Shown here: positions 1-6,573 of the stretch, piece after piece
Numbering within the stretch: position 1 is the stretch's first letter
Layout of the letters: the number at the start of each line of letters is the position of its first letter
Assembly (NCBI GenBank): GCA_002420235.1
Contig: DIHQ01000084.1
Coordinates: 557 to 7,129 of the forward strand
Direction: 5' to 3'
Length of the DNA stretch: 6,573 bases
From: Flavobacteriales bacterium UBA5692
GTDB lineage: Bacteria; Bacteroidota; Bacteroidia; Flavobacteriales_D; Sanyastnellaceae
Program-made: the position numbers and the translations under genes
The notes under the pieces: generated by a model
The model's input: the letters and a program-made list of their open reading frames with translations, nothing else
Databases searched by the model: none
Told to the model about the DNA's origin: nothing

Positions 1-908
1 ACACTAACCAACAGACCTACGATTAGCTTGAGGAAATCTTTGGCTACAATTGGGAAGACCGACTTCAGATTACCCTTCTTGGTTAGACCTGTGTTAAGGG
101 CTAATTCACGGCCGCAAAGCAAGCCGACGAATACCCACGTGGTCGACATAGGGATGTTATTCAGTTGCTTGAAGTAGAGCAGCAAAAAGGCATACACGAG
201 GTCAATCAAAGTTGCTGAACGAACGTATTTCGTGCTTTGCTTATCCAAGACAATTTGCTGGATCGCTCCTCCTTGTTTGTAAAATATGTACCCCAAACCG
301 GCTACAAAGAATAATATGACTGCAATCAACTGCTCAACGCTCAACGTACGTGGCAGAAATACAGCAATATTGGCAACGTCATGAGACAACCAGGTGTACC
401 AAAGGAAGCTCGTACTCATCCATTGGAAAACTCGCCAGAATTTTTTTGTTCCTGGGCTGACGTCTTCTTTTTCATTGATTAAACGGGATATCATTAACCA
501 GAGGACGTATGCGACTACAGCGGCAAGTCCATACCCCATGATGCTCTTCATAAGCATTTTCTCCAAAACGAATGTCGAAGCGAATGCAGAGAGCACCAAG
601 AATGAAGTCGAAACCGGGATGCCGCGGCGTGTCAACAACACGAGCGCCAGTGGAGCTACCGCATGGTACCATTGTGGCTCGATGTAAGGGATTTTCGTTA
701 AACGACCATAGGATATGTCTCCTCCGCTTGAGTACCATCCATAAATGATGGTGAAAATCAATACAGAGGACGCTGCTGCCCAAAGCGTAGTCCACTTAAA
801 TTTCTCTCGATTCGAAGCGATCCAAGTACCGAGGGTTTGCACGCTATCGTTCGCGATTACGGAGTAACCTGCGAGAGTGAAACCTATAATGGTATAAAGT
901 TCAGTCAT
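1..908 (-). CDS. PiT/SLC20-like inorganic phosphate permease (divergent), C-terminus cut by window edge
   Basis: The frame is open without a stop from an ATG at 908-906 to the left edge, giving 302 visible residues. The protein is very hydrophobic, with likely membrane segments near residues 4-20, 39-58, 82-117, 124-144, 166-186, 193-210, 231-246, 252-270 and 284-302. It shows the internal duplication typical of PiT transporters, which import phosphate with H+ or Na+. The first half has ANDSVQTLGT (19-28) and GIPVSTSFLVLSAFAS (96-111). The second half has SHDVANIAVFLP (175-186) and NIPMSTTWVFVGLLCG (251-266). These match the family's GANDxANAxGT and PxSTTHxxxG motifs in order and spacing. It is divergent: Gln24 replaces the usual second Asn, and the His after STT is Phe or Trp. 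It starts about 100 bases beyond the secDF terminator and so has its own promoter region. The fold is fairly sure. Phosphate as substrate is inference, and another anion is possible. Confidence 0.68.
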   Translation of the reverse strand, partial: MTELYTIIGFTLAGYSVIANDSVQTLGTWIASNREKFKWTTLWAAASSVLIFTIIYGWYSSGGDISYGRLTKIPYIEPQWYHAVAPLALVLLTRRGIPVSTSFLVLSAFASTFVLEKMLMKSIMGYGLAAVVAYVLWLMISRLINEKEDVSPGTKKFWRVFQWMSTSFLWYTWLSHDVANIAVFLPRTLSVEQLIAVILFFVAGLGYIFYKQGGAIQQIVLDKQSTKYVRSATLIDLVYAFLLLYFKQLNNIPMSTTWVFVGLLCGRELALNTGLTKKGNLKSVFPIVAKDFLKLIVGLLVS

Positions 909-957
909 AACTTGATTTTGGTGAAACAAAGGTGGTCGCCTTTTCACCGCATTCAAG

Positions 958-966
958 CAAACTCTA
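958..966 (-). promoter_or_regulatory. weak candidate -7 element for the PiT-like gene
   Basis: On the minus strand this reads TAGAGTTTG, one base longer than the Bacteroidota consensus TAnnTTTG. It lies about 50 bases upstream of the ATG at 908 and directly downstream of the TTAAC repeats. No convincing -33 TTG is found at the normal spacing, which would fit an activator-dependent promoter. Weak on sequence alone. Confidence 0.25.
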
Positions 967-968
967 CT

Positions 969-995
969 TTACGTCTACATTAACCTTGTGTTAAC
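969..995 (-). promoter_or_regulatory. 11-nt-spaced TTAAC repeats, possible response-regulator (Pho-box-like) operator
   Basis: On the plus strand TTAAC occurs at 980-984 and again at 991-995, exactly 11 bases apart, and a degenerate TTACG sits a further 11 bases away at 969-973. On the minus strand, the sense strand of the PiT-like gene, the series reads TTAACA, TTAATG, GTAAAG with 5-base spacers. Direct repeats one helical turn apart are the typical geometry of OmpR/PhoB-class regulators, and the units resemble the TTAACA units bound by PhoP of Bacillus. The same bases also form a short inverted repeat, TTAAC-N5-GTTAA (980-994). The position, just upstream of a possible phosphate permease gene, is suggestive. 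Binding is unproven, and the Pho box of Bacteroidota is not assumed to be identical. Confidence 0.35.
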
Positions 996-1010
996 AACCA
1001 TGTCGCCAAC

Positions 1011-1040
1011 AAAAAAGGGCGATCCGAAGACCGCCCTTTT
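1011..1040 (-). terminator. Rho-independent terminator of secDF with UUCG tetraloop
   Basis: Read on the minus strand, positions 1036 to 1017 form an 8-bp stem (GGGCGGUC against GAUCGCCC, including one G-U wobble) closed by the very stable C(UUCG)G tetraloop. Six U residues follow (1016-1011). Four flanking A residues (1040-1037) can pair with part of the U tract and lengthen the stem to 12 bp. It begins 20 bases after the secDF stop. The wobble becomes an A-C mismatch in the plus-strand transcript, so the hairpin is built for minus-strand transcription. Confidence 0.92.
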
Positions 1041-1059
1041 CAAATGTGTTTTGGAAGCC

Positions 1060-3990
1060 TCACGCCTTCAACTTCTTGCTCAAATCTAATACGCTTGGCG
1101 TGGCAATAAATATCGAGCTGTATGTACCGACAATCACACCGACCATCAGGGCGAATACGAAGCCTTTGATGTTGTCTCCTCCGAAGAGGAAGATGGTCAA
1201 TAGCACCACGAACGTAGAGAGCGAGGTGTTAATAGTACGGCTTAACGTGCTATTGAGGGCGTCGTTCATGACTTCGTCGTCGCCGCGCTTCGAACCATAC
1301 AGGCCGACATACTCACGGATGCGGTCAAACACAACCACCGTGTCGTTGATGGAGTAACCGATGACCGTCAAGATCGCGGCGATAAACGCTTGGTCAATTT
1401 CCATGGTGAACGGTAAGATGCCAGCGAAGATGCTAAAGCAGCTCAACACAATCACCACATCGTGAACCATCGCGATTAATGCTCCGAGGCCGTACTGCCA
1501 TTTCCGGAATCGGAAGAAGATGTACAAGAAAATTATGAGCAATGAAAAAATCGTTGCGTTCTTGGCACCGTTGCGGAAGTCGTCCGAAATGGTGCTGTCT
1601 ACCTTGTTGTACTGGTCAATGGTGTAATCCACACCGGCAACTGCAAGCCCTTCTTCGAGCGCTGACTGAATCATTTCGTCTTGATTGGCATCCGGATTGT
1701 CGATCATGTAGTTGGTCATGATACGGAGCTTCGCATCGCTGTCCTTGGTCTGCACGATTGGGTTGCCAATCTTACCTTCTTCGGTAAAGGCCGTCGCCAA
1801 CGACTCACGGATTTGCTGCACGTCGACCTCCTGGTCAAACGTGATGTCAAACGTGGTGCCGCCGGAGAACTCAACTCCGTACTGCAAGCCTTTCGTCATC
1901 AAGCTGCCCAATCCTCCAAAAACCAACAAACCGCTCAGGATGTAGAACTTAGTGCGGTTGCCGATGAAATTGGCATTAATCTTTGTGAACCAATTTTTTG
2001 TGAGTTCCGAGGAGAAGCTGATTGCTTTCTTGTTTTCCAATCGGCTGAAGAATACGAGGCGCGTCAGCACAATGGCCGAGAAGAGCGAGGTGAAAATACC
2101 GATGATCAAGGTGGTTGCGAAGCCACGGATGGCGCCGCTACCAAAGCTGTATAGAACGAATGCAGTCAATAACGTGGTGATGTTGGCATCGATGATTGCA
2201 CTGTAAGCCTTTGAGTAACCGTCCTTCAACGCTACCATCAGGCCTTTACCTCCTCGCATTTCTTCGCGGATGCGCTCGTATATAAGTACGTTGGCATCAA
2301 CCGCCATACCGATGGTTAATACGATACCGGCAATGCCCGGCAGCGTCAACGCTGCACCTAACGAAGCTAGGGCTCCTATCAAGAAGAACAGGTTAGCAAC
2401 CAACGCGAGGTTGGAGACCAATCCGGCTCCCTTGTAGTAGAAAATCATGTACAGGAGGATCACCAACAACGCGATCACGAATGAGCTTAAACCCGACTGA
2501 ATGTTCTCTTCACCTAACTGTGGTCCCACGCTCACTTCGTCCACGATCCTCGCGGGTGCTGGCAGTGAACCGGCCTTCAACAAGCCTGCGAGGTCGTTAG
2601 CTTCTAGCATTTTCTGCTCTATGCTTTGGTCCGAACCGAAGCTGATCTGCGAACGACCGCTGGTGATGGCTGTTTGCACACTTGGTGCACTGAACACCAA
2701 ACCGTCAAGCACGACAGCTACGGCGCGTTGATTGTCGGCCGCGCATTCTGTGGTCATGCGACCCCAAATGCCAGCTCCTTCGGTGTCCATCGTCATTGAG
2801 ACTACCACATCGCCAATTTCATCATAGGAGACGCGTGCGTCTACAATGCTCTTGCCAGAAAGCTTAGCCTTGCCTTTTCGACTGTCATCGCGGATGGCGT
2901 AGAGTGCAGCAAAGTTCTGGTTCGGCTTGGCCTCCCAGAGCAACCGAAGGTCATTGCGTAATGCCAAACGTGCTTCAGGACGGCTCAAGAGGTCGTTAAC
3001 TCGGTTGGTATCGGCAACAGCGGTATAACCCACAACTGCAGAACGGCGCTGCAGATCAGGCTTTAGGAATTGGAACAAAGGAATTTTAGCCAACTTCTGT
3101 TCATCAGTTAAAAGACTATCGGCAGGAGCATCGGAGCCAAACAGTTCTGGGTTGTTCTCCGTTGCAATCGCTGTGTTAGCTGCATCGAGACGTTGGATTA
3201 CTTCGTCGTTGAAGAAGGTTTCCCAGAATTCAAGGTTTGCCGTACTTTTCAATTGCTTTCGCGCACGCTCTCGGTCATCAATTCCGGGTAATTCCACTAG
3301 AATGCGACCGCCACTGACCTTTTGCACGTTTGGTTGTGCCACGCCCAACTGGTCGATACGTTTACGAATAATGCTTTCTGTGTTGTCGATTGCCGTGGTG
3401 CTCTCTTTGCTGAGAATGGCAAAGATTTCGTCTTCCGTGGATTGCGCAGGGAACAGGTCCTTGCTTTCCATATTGTGGAAGATGCGCCAGAGCTCTACCG
3501 GATTTTCGGAAGAACCGTTCAATTCCTTCCATGCAGACTCGAATAGTTCAACATAGGTTAAGCCTTGTGTAGATCGCTGGGCATTTTTCGCTTGCGCAAT
3601 TGCTTGACGGAATGTTTCGTTCGTGGAATAGTCGCTTAAGGCGATAAATAGATCAGGGATGCTCACCTCTAACGTGACGGACATGCCTCCCTGTAAGTCT
3701 AACCCGAGATTCAGTTCCTGTTCAAGGACTTCGCGGTATGTGTGGCCCAAAAATGGATAGATTTCTGCGTTGGCACTGTCACGCAAAAATTCACGGGCGA
3801 ACTGTGCTTGGGTCGTTTCCCATTCATTTTCCGTGATTTCTCCAGTGCTTTCGAGCGAGTCCGCTACGAAGGCTCCATAGTTGGCGGATTTCTCCTCAAA
3901 ATTGTTCGCCACCCAGTTGAAACTGAGGGTGTAAAGCGTCGCGAGTGACAACAGAACGGTGAAGAGCAGAACTGCATTCTTGTTTTGCAT
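1060..3990 (-). CDS. secDF: Protein translocase subunit SecDF (fused SecD-SecF)
   Basis: This is a complete 976-residue RND-type membrane protein that works with SecYEG and uses the proton gradient to pull exported proteins across the inner membrane. The SecD half has an N-terminal membrane helix (6-28), the motif LGLDLQGGM (95-103), a large periplasmic P1 domain with IRKRIDQLGV (208-217) to about residue 495, and five membrane helices at about 500-648 containing GMAVDANVLIYERIREE (561-577). The SecF half starts near 678 with a helix and GVEFSGGTTF (705-714), then a small periplasmic domain and five helices (810-963) containing GYSINDTVVVFDRIREY (878-894). Asp565, Asp883 and Arg918 fit the positions of the proton-relay residues known from Thermus and E. 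coli SecDF. Length is normal for the single-chain form common in Bacteroidota. It is transcribed alone, divergent from the DUF4159 gene, and ends at a strong terminator. The ATG at 3990 directly precedes the first helix. No Shine-Dalgarno sequence is seen. Confidence 0.97.
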   Translation of the reverse strand: MQNKNAVLLFTVLLSLATLYTLSFNWVANNFEEKSANYGAFVADSLESTGEITENEWETTQAQFAREFLRDSANAEIYPFLGHTYREVLEQELNLGLDLQGGMSVTLEVSIPDLFIALSDYSTNETFRQAIAQAKNAQRSTQGLTYVELFESAWKELNGSSENPVELWRIFHNMESKDLFPAQSTEDEIFAILSKESTTAIDNTESIIRKRIDQLGVAQPNVQKVSGGRILVELPGIDDRERARKQLKSTANLEFWETFFNDEVIQRLDAANTAIATENNPELFGSDAPADSLLTDEQKLAKIPLFQFLKPDLQRRSAVVGYTAVADTNRVNDLLSRPEARLALRNDLRLLWEAKPNQNFAALYAIRDDSRKGKAKLSGKSIVDARVSYDEIGDVVVSMTMDTEGAGIWGRMTTECAADNQRAVAVVLDGLVFSAPSVQTAITSGRSQISFGSDQSIEQKMLEANDLAGLLKAGSLPAPARIVDEVSVGPQLGEENIQSGLSSFVIALLVILLYMIFYYKGAGLVSNLALVANLFFLIGALASLGAALTLPGIAGIVLTIGMAVDANVLIYERIREEMRGGKGLMVALKDGYSKAYSAIIDANITTLLTAFVLYSFGSGAIRGFATTLIIGIFTSLFSAIVLTRLVFFSRLENKKAISFSSELTKNWFTKINANFIGNRTKFYILSGLLVFGGLGSLMTKGLQYGVEFSGGTTFDITFDQEVDVQQIRESLATAFTEEGKIGNPIVQTKDSDAKLRIMTNYMIDNPDANQDEMIQSALEEGLAVAGVDYTIDQYNKVDSTISDDFRNGAKNATIFSLLIIFLYIFFRFRKWQYGLGALIAMVHDVVIVLSCFSIFAGILPFTMEIDQAFIAAILTVIGYSINDTVVVFDRIREYVGLYGSKRGDDEVMNDALNSTLSRTINTSLSTFVVLLTIFLFGGDNIKGFVFALMVGVIVGTYSSIFIATPSVLDLSKKLKA

Positions 3991-4014
3991 GATGCACGAG
4001 TGTTTTCAGGGGCG

Positions 4015-4022
4015 CAAATATA
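4015..4022 (-). promoter_or_regulatory. candidate -7 promoter element of secDF
   Basis: The minus strand reads TATATTTG, a perfect match to the Bacteroidota primary sigma factor -7 consensus TAnnTTTG, 24 bases upstream of the secDF ATG. A transcript starting a few bases downstream would have a leader of about 20 nt. I do not see a good -33 TTG at the usual 17-23 base spacing, so the call rests on the -7 element and its position. Confidence 0.55.
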
Positions 4023-4064
4023 ACTTAAAACCCTTTACGGTCGTGGGTTAGCAAGGGTACGAAC

Positions 4065-4072
4065 TACCTTTG
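4065..4072 (+). promoter_or_regulatory. candidate -7 promoter element of the DUF4159 gene, possibly leaderless
   Basis: The plus strand reads TACCTTTG, a perfect TAnnTTTG match, and its last base lies only 4 bases before the ATG at 4077. Transcription from it would begin at or within a base or two of the start codon, giving an mRNA with almost no leader. No clear -33 TTG is present at normal spacing. A chance match is possible, in which case the real promoter lies further up in the 86-bp divergent gap. Confidence 0.4.
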
Positions 4073-4076
4073 CTCC

Positions 4077-4772
4077 ATGTTTCGTTTTCGGATAAATTTT
4101 ATAAGAGTGGTGGTGTTCGGATATTTCTTGGGTGCCGGAGCCCATTGGGTTTATGCTCAAAACGGGTTTTATCAATTGGCTGTTTTAAAGTACCGTGGTG
4201 GTGGTGATTGGTACGCTAATCCGACGGCAGTGCGGAATCTGCAGGCGTTTTGCAATGATGAGCTGGGAATGGGTTTAAGTGATGAAGTCGCCACGGTGGA
4301 GGTGGGTTCAACCGATTTGTTCGATTATCCGTGGATTCACATGACCGGCCATGGTAACGTGGTTTTTTCGGCCTCTGAAGCACGGAATTTGCGTATTTAT
4401 TTGGAAGCGGGAGGGTTTCTACATATTTCTGATAATTACGGTATGGACGCTTTTGTCCGTCGCGAGATGAATAAAGTTCTCCAAAATGCAGATTGGCAGG
4501 AAGTACCGTGGACTCATCCGGTGTTTCACTCCGCTTATGACCTCGACCAAGGCCTGCCAAAGGTGCACGAGCATGATGACCGTCCGCCGCAAGGATTGGG
4601 TTTGTTCCTCAAGGGCCGGTTGGTGGTTTTTTACGACTATGAGTCGGATTTGAGTGATGGGTGGGAAGATTATCAGGTGCACCGGGATCCCGAAGAAATC
4701 CGCCAACTGGCATTGCAGATGGGTGCCAATTTGGTGACCCACGCTTTCCGCGGAGCTATCGGCAGCGAATGA
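4077..4772 (+). CDS. Secreted DUF4159-domain protein
   Basis: A complete 231-residue protein. Residues 1-27 form a Sec signal peptide: a basic N-region (MFRFRINFIR), a hydrophobic core, and a likely type I cleavage site after VYA (25-27) before Gln28. This fixes the start at 4077. The mature part fits the DUF4159 family: AVLKYRGGGDWYANP (35-49), HMTGHGNVVFS (88-98), an acidic and glycine-rich stretch EAGGFLHISDNYG (110-122), HPVFHSAYDL (147-156), and the near-terminal YDYESDLSDGWED (186-198). The family has no established biochemical role. Its core resembles a class I glutamine amidotransferase or ThuA-like alpha/beta fold, but I see no assured catalytic Cys. No lipobox or membrane anchor follows the signal, so a soluble periplasmic protein is expected. 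It is divergent from secDF (86-bp gap) and convergent with the M61 gene, with only 6 bp between the stop codons, so it is transcribed as a single gene. Confidence 0.85.
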   Translation: MFRFRINFIRVVVFGYFLGAGAHWVYAQNGFYQLAVLKYRGGGDWYANPTAVRNLQAFCNDELGMGLSDEVATVEVGSTDLFDYPWIHMTGHGNVVFSASEARNLRIYLEAGGFLHISDNYGMDAFVRREMNKVLQNADWQEVPWTHPVFHSAYDLDQGLPKVHEHDDRPPQGLGLFLKGRLVVFYDYESDLSDGWEDYQVHRDPEEIRQLALQMGANLVTHAFRGAIGSE

Positions 4773-4778
4773 CGAAAA

Positions 4779-6206
4779 TCAGGCGGCGATGAGCGTTGTT
4801 CGCCAAATGCCGTCTCGTCTTACTTTCGTTAGACTTAACCCTTGATGTTCCATAGCAGCGACGAGTGCTTCCCAGCTGTCTTTCGTGCCGTCTGCAAAAT
4901 CATTTCGCAGGCTATCCAATGCATTGGGAGCTCCGGCGACCTCGTTTAACACGGACCAGTAATCCGCTTCGGTCAAGCCAATCCTAGGTTTACCGAATTG
5001 TTCCCACAGCAACCTCATTGCCGTTTGTAAAGAAGCCTCACCGCTCGTTAATTCCATAATGCAGGCGTCGCACAATAAGGCCAGGACAGCCCCTTCAACA
5101 TAAATGGATCCTTTGCGCCCAGGTGATCCTGTCACATACCCGTCCAACCATGTATCATAGCTCGAATCTGCAACACTCATATTTAATCGGCCGGGATTGT
5201 TGAGGTGACGGTCTAGCAGTCGCTCGGTCAGTCGGCACCAGCCGTCCAGGTCAATCACGCCGCTCTCAAATAAAAAAAGATCCCCCATGTATGTGGTGAC
5301 TCCCTCTGCGATGTAGCCCATGCGGCTTGGGCATGCTTTGGAGAAGTCGTAAGGCGTCCACTCAGCAGGACGGATTCGCTTTACGTTCCATGCGTGGTAT
5401 AATTCGTGGGAGGCGATACCGATTAATTCCATGTGGCCATCTTCTGTGCGGCATTTTGCAGAAGGGCCTTGAGCGATGACCGTCGTGTCCTCGTGTTCAA
5501 CCCCGTGGCGTTCTTCGCGTTCTGATAATACATACAGGAAATGGTAATGCGGTGCCGGGAAACTGCCAAAGTGGGCAATTTGTGCATCGGTGAAATTTTG
5601 ATGCTCTTGTATGAATCGCTGCTCATCAGGTATGGTCTGGCCGTACACCCAAATATGAAAGGGAATGCCGTTCGAAGTGTAGGTGCGATGCCAGAGATTG
5701 GAGCTTGCTAGAATGGGGCTGTCCATGGCGTGCTGGACGTCTCGCGCGAGTAACTTCCCCCCCTCTGTTGGCAATCCTGTTGCCACAGACCAGAATGCGG
5801 GTACATCATCTAGGGTTATTGTGTAGCCCCATTCTTGGTGATTCGGGTGATAAAGAAAACAATTAACAGGATTGACATACAGTATGTCATCGGCTATCCC
5901 AGTCGAGCCGGCGTTGAAGGTGTCGGCATGAAACACCCAGCGAACCGCCTTGGTTTCTTCAGGGACATGCCACGTATGGAGTGATGTTTTCTTGAGCGCA
6001 TTCCATTCGCCGTCTTTTCCCTTCCCGTCCATGGAGTAGATGTATTGAGCGAATTGGCCAAGTTCATATCGCCCCGGGCGCCATGTGGGTAACTGCGCTT
6101 CAAACGATTCCTGGGTCGGGAAGACCGCAGTCAACTCGATTCGCGGGGGGCCTTCGAGCAGTCGGCGAATGCTCAACTCAATGGACTGCAATCGGGTGCG
6201 TGCCAT
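4779..6206 (-). CDS. M61-family metallopeptidase, short form without signal peptide or recognised PDZ domain
   Basis: Using the ATG at 6206-6204 the protein has 475 residues; numbering below follows that start. The N-terminal domain carries PTWRPGRYEL (40-49), a conserved M61 sequence. The zinc site is HELYH (267-271) within SHELYHAWNVKRIRP, which closely matches the SHExxHxWNVKR signature of glycyl aminopeptidases. Glu301 in AEGVTTYMGD is the expected third zinc ligand, and YVEGAVLALLCD (369-380) is a further family-like helix. M61 enzymes cleave N-terminal residues from peptides, often Gly or Ala. Many bacterial members are about 600 residues, exported, and end in a PDZ domain. Here there is no signal peptide and no clear GLG-type PDZ loop; only about 70 residues follow the catalytic domain, so a cytoplasmic enzyme is likely. 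An in-frame TTG at 6209 is a less likely start: the ATG forms a TGATG overlap with the upstream phosphatase stop, implying translational coupling. Confidence 0.88.
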   Translation of the reverse strand: MARTRLQSIELSIRRLLEGPPRIELTAVFPTQESFEAQLPTWRPGRYELGQFAQYIYSMDGKGKDGEWNALKKTSLHTWHVPEETKAVRWVFHADTFNAGSTGIADDILYVNPVNCFLYHPNHQEWGYTITLDDVPAFWSVATGLPTEGGKLLARDVQHAMDSPILASSNLWHRTYTSNGIPFHIWVYGQTIPDEQRFIQEHQNFTDAQIAHFGSFPAPHYHFLYVLSEREERHGVEHEDTTVIAQGPSAKCRTEDGHMELIGIASHELYHAWNVKRIRPAEWTPYDFSKACPSRMGYIAEGVTTYMGDLFLFESGVIDLDGWCRLTERLLDRHLNNPGRLNMSVADSSYDTWLDGYVTGSPGRKGSIYVEGAVLALLCDACIMELTSGEASLQTAMRLLWEQFGKPRIGLTEADYWSVLNEVAGAPNALDSLRNDFADGTKDSWEALVAAMEHQGLSLTKVRRDGIWRTTLIAA

Positions 6207-6573
6207 CAATCAAATAAATCTTCAATTGGGCGCCCCGACGTAGCGTTGGGCATTGGGCTGTGAATAAGTGCTGCTACAGTTGGTGCGATGTCCCGAATGT
6301 AAGTGCGCTCATAAGTTATGCCCTCTGGTACATGCCAACCATAAAATAGCAGTGGTACGTGCGTGTCATAAGCAAAAGGCGAGCCATGGGTTGTACCACT
6401 CCGGCTGTATTGAATCCAGCCCGGTTTGGGTACAATCATCACATCACCCGAAGCAGAAGCCGACCACCCATTCTGCAGACGTTCAAGAACTTCATCGTTG
6501 GAGGCATTACCACTTATCAAATCCATACCTGTCACTGCGGTAAATACGCCGTTGTAATCCAACGCTATGGCCT
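6206..6573 (-). CDS. Alkaline phosphatase superfamily protein (PafA/NPP-like), N-terminus outside window
   Basis: Only the last 121 or so residues are visible; the frame stays open to the right edge, so the true start lies outside. The stretch SGTTHGSPFAYDTHVPLLFYGW (visible residues 58-79) is the C-terminal metal-site motif of PafA-type alkaline phosphatases and phosphodiesterases of Bacteroidota. The His in TTHGS (62) is the expected zinc ligand. The following IRDIAPTVAALI and PNATSGRPIEDLF (start of the last 13 residues) are the usual end of this family. These enzymes remove phosphate from monoesters or diesters outside the cytoplasm; the signal peptide and nucleophilic Thr/Ser cannot be checked here. 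An internal TTG at 6562 could be mistaken for a start but lies inside the conserved domain. The stop TGA (6208-6206) shares one base with the ATG of the M61 gene, so both are probably on one mRNA with the phosphatase first. Confidence 0.88.
   Translation of the reverse strand, partial: AIALDYNGVFTAVTGMDLISGNASNDEVLERLQNGWSASASGDVMIVPKPGWIQYSRSGTTHGSPFAYDTHVPLLFYGWHVPEGITYERTYIRDIAPTVAALIHSPMPNATSGRPIEDLFD

Noticed and set aside
472..795. A 107-codon minus-strand frame inside the PiT-like gene
   Set aside because: It overlaps the permease in another frame on the same strand; the permease frame has clear transporter motifs and runs unbroken over 302 codons.
1681..2154. A 157-codon plus-strand open frame inside secDF, and similar long antisense frames elsewhere in secDF and the M61 gene
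   Set aside because: They lie opposite well-conserved coding sequence, have compositions expected of shadow frames, and match no recognisable domain.
1060..3990. SecD and SecF joined by a sequencing error or unusual gene fusion
   Set aside because: Single-chain SecDF is the normal form in Bacteroidota and the linker region (about 650-678) is of ordinary length.
4216..4742. Minus-strand frames of 114 and 107 codons opposite the DUF4159 gene
   Set aside because: The plus-strand frame has a signal peptide and family motifs; the opposite frames have no recognisable domain and no upstream signals.
6207..6209. TTG as the start of the M61 peptidase
   Set aside because: The next codon is ATG and overlaps the upstream TGA in the typical TGATG coupling arrangement, which is a better start.
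6560..6562. TTG as a true start giving a small 118-residue protein
   Set aside because: The frame remains open to the window edge and the product is the C-terminal part of an alkaline phosphatase domain, so the gene is truncated by the window and is not a small gene.

Overview
The window looks like ordinary chromosomal DNA from a member of the Bacteroidota, probably Flavobacteriales-like and of moderate GC (close to half by eye). The signs are a single-chain SecDF fusion, a secreted DUF4159 protein, a phosphatase tail that resembles PafA-type enzymes, two perfect matches to the Bacteroidota -7 element TAnnTTTG, and no clear Shine-Dalgarno sequences. I see no mobile element, CRISPR array, tRNA or rRNA. 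The genus cannot be named from this sequence.

Layout, left to right. Positions 1-908 (minus strand) hold the N-terminal 302 residues of a membrane protein cut by the left edge. It carries the duplicated signature of the PiT/SLC20 phosphate permease family in diverged form. Positions 909-1059 are a gap holding this gene's upstream region, with 11-nt-spaced TTAAC repeats, and the secDF terminator, a strong hairpin with a UUCG loop. Positions 1060-3990 (minus) encode complete SecDF. Positions 3991-4076 are a short divergent promoter region. Positions 4077-4772 (plus) encode a secreted DUF4159 protein whose best promoter element lies so close to its ATG that the mRNA may be leaderless. Six bases later the convergent M61-family peptidase begins (stop at 4779, start at 6206, minus). 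Its start codon overlaps by one base the stop codon of an alkaline-phosphatase-superfamily gene that runs off the right edge (6206-6573, minus).

Functionally, SecDF is the proton-driven partner of the SecYEG translocon. The DUF4159 protein has a signal peptide and so would be one of its clients. The phosphatase and M61 peptidase form a tightly coupled transcription unit. A phosphatase at one end and a PiT-like permease with possible PhoB/PhoP-style repeats at the other give a faint phosphate theme, but they are separate transcription units and the link is inference.

No clearly new multi-gene system is visible. The most worthwhile leads are the divergent PiT-like permease with its repeat-bearing upstream region, the possible leaderless DUF4159 mRNA, and the short M61 peptidase lacking a signal peptide and a recognisable PDZ domain.
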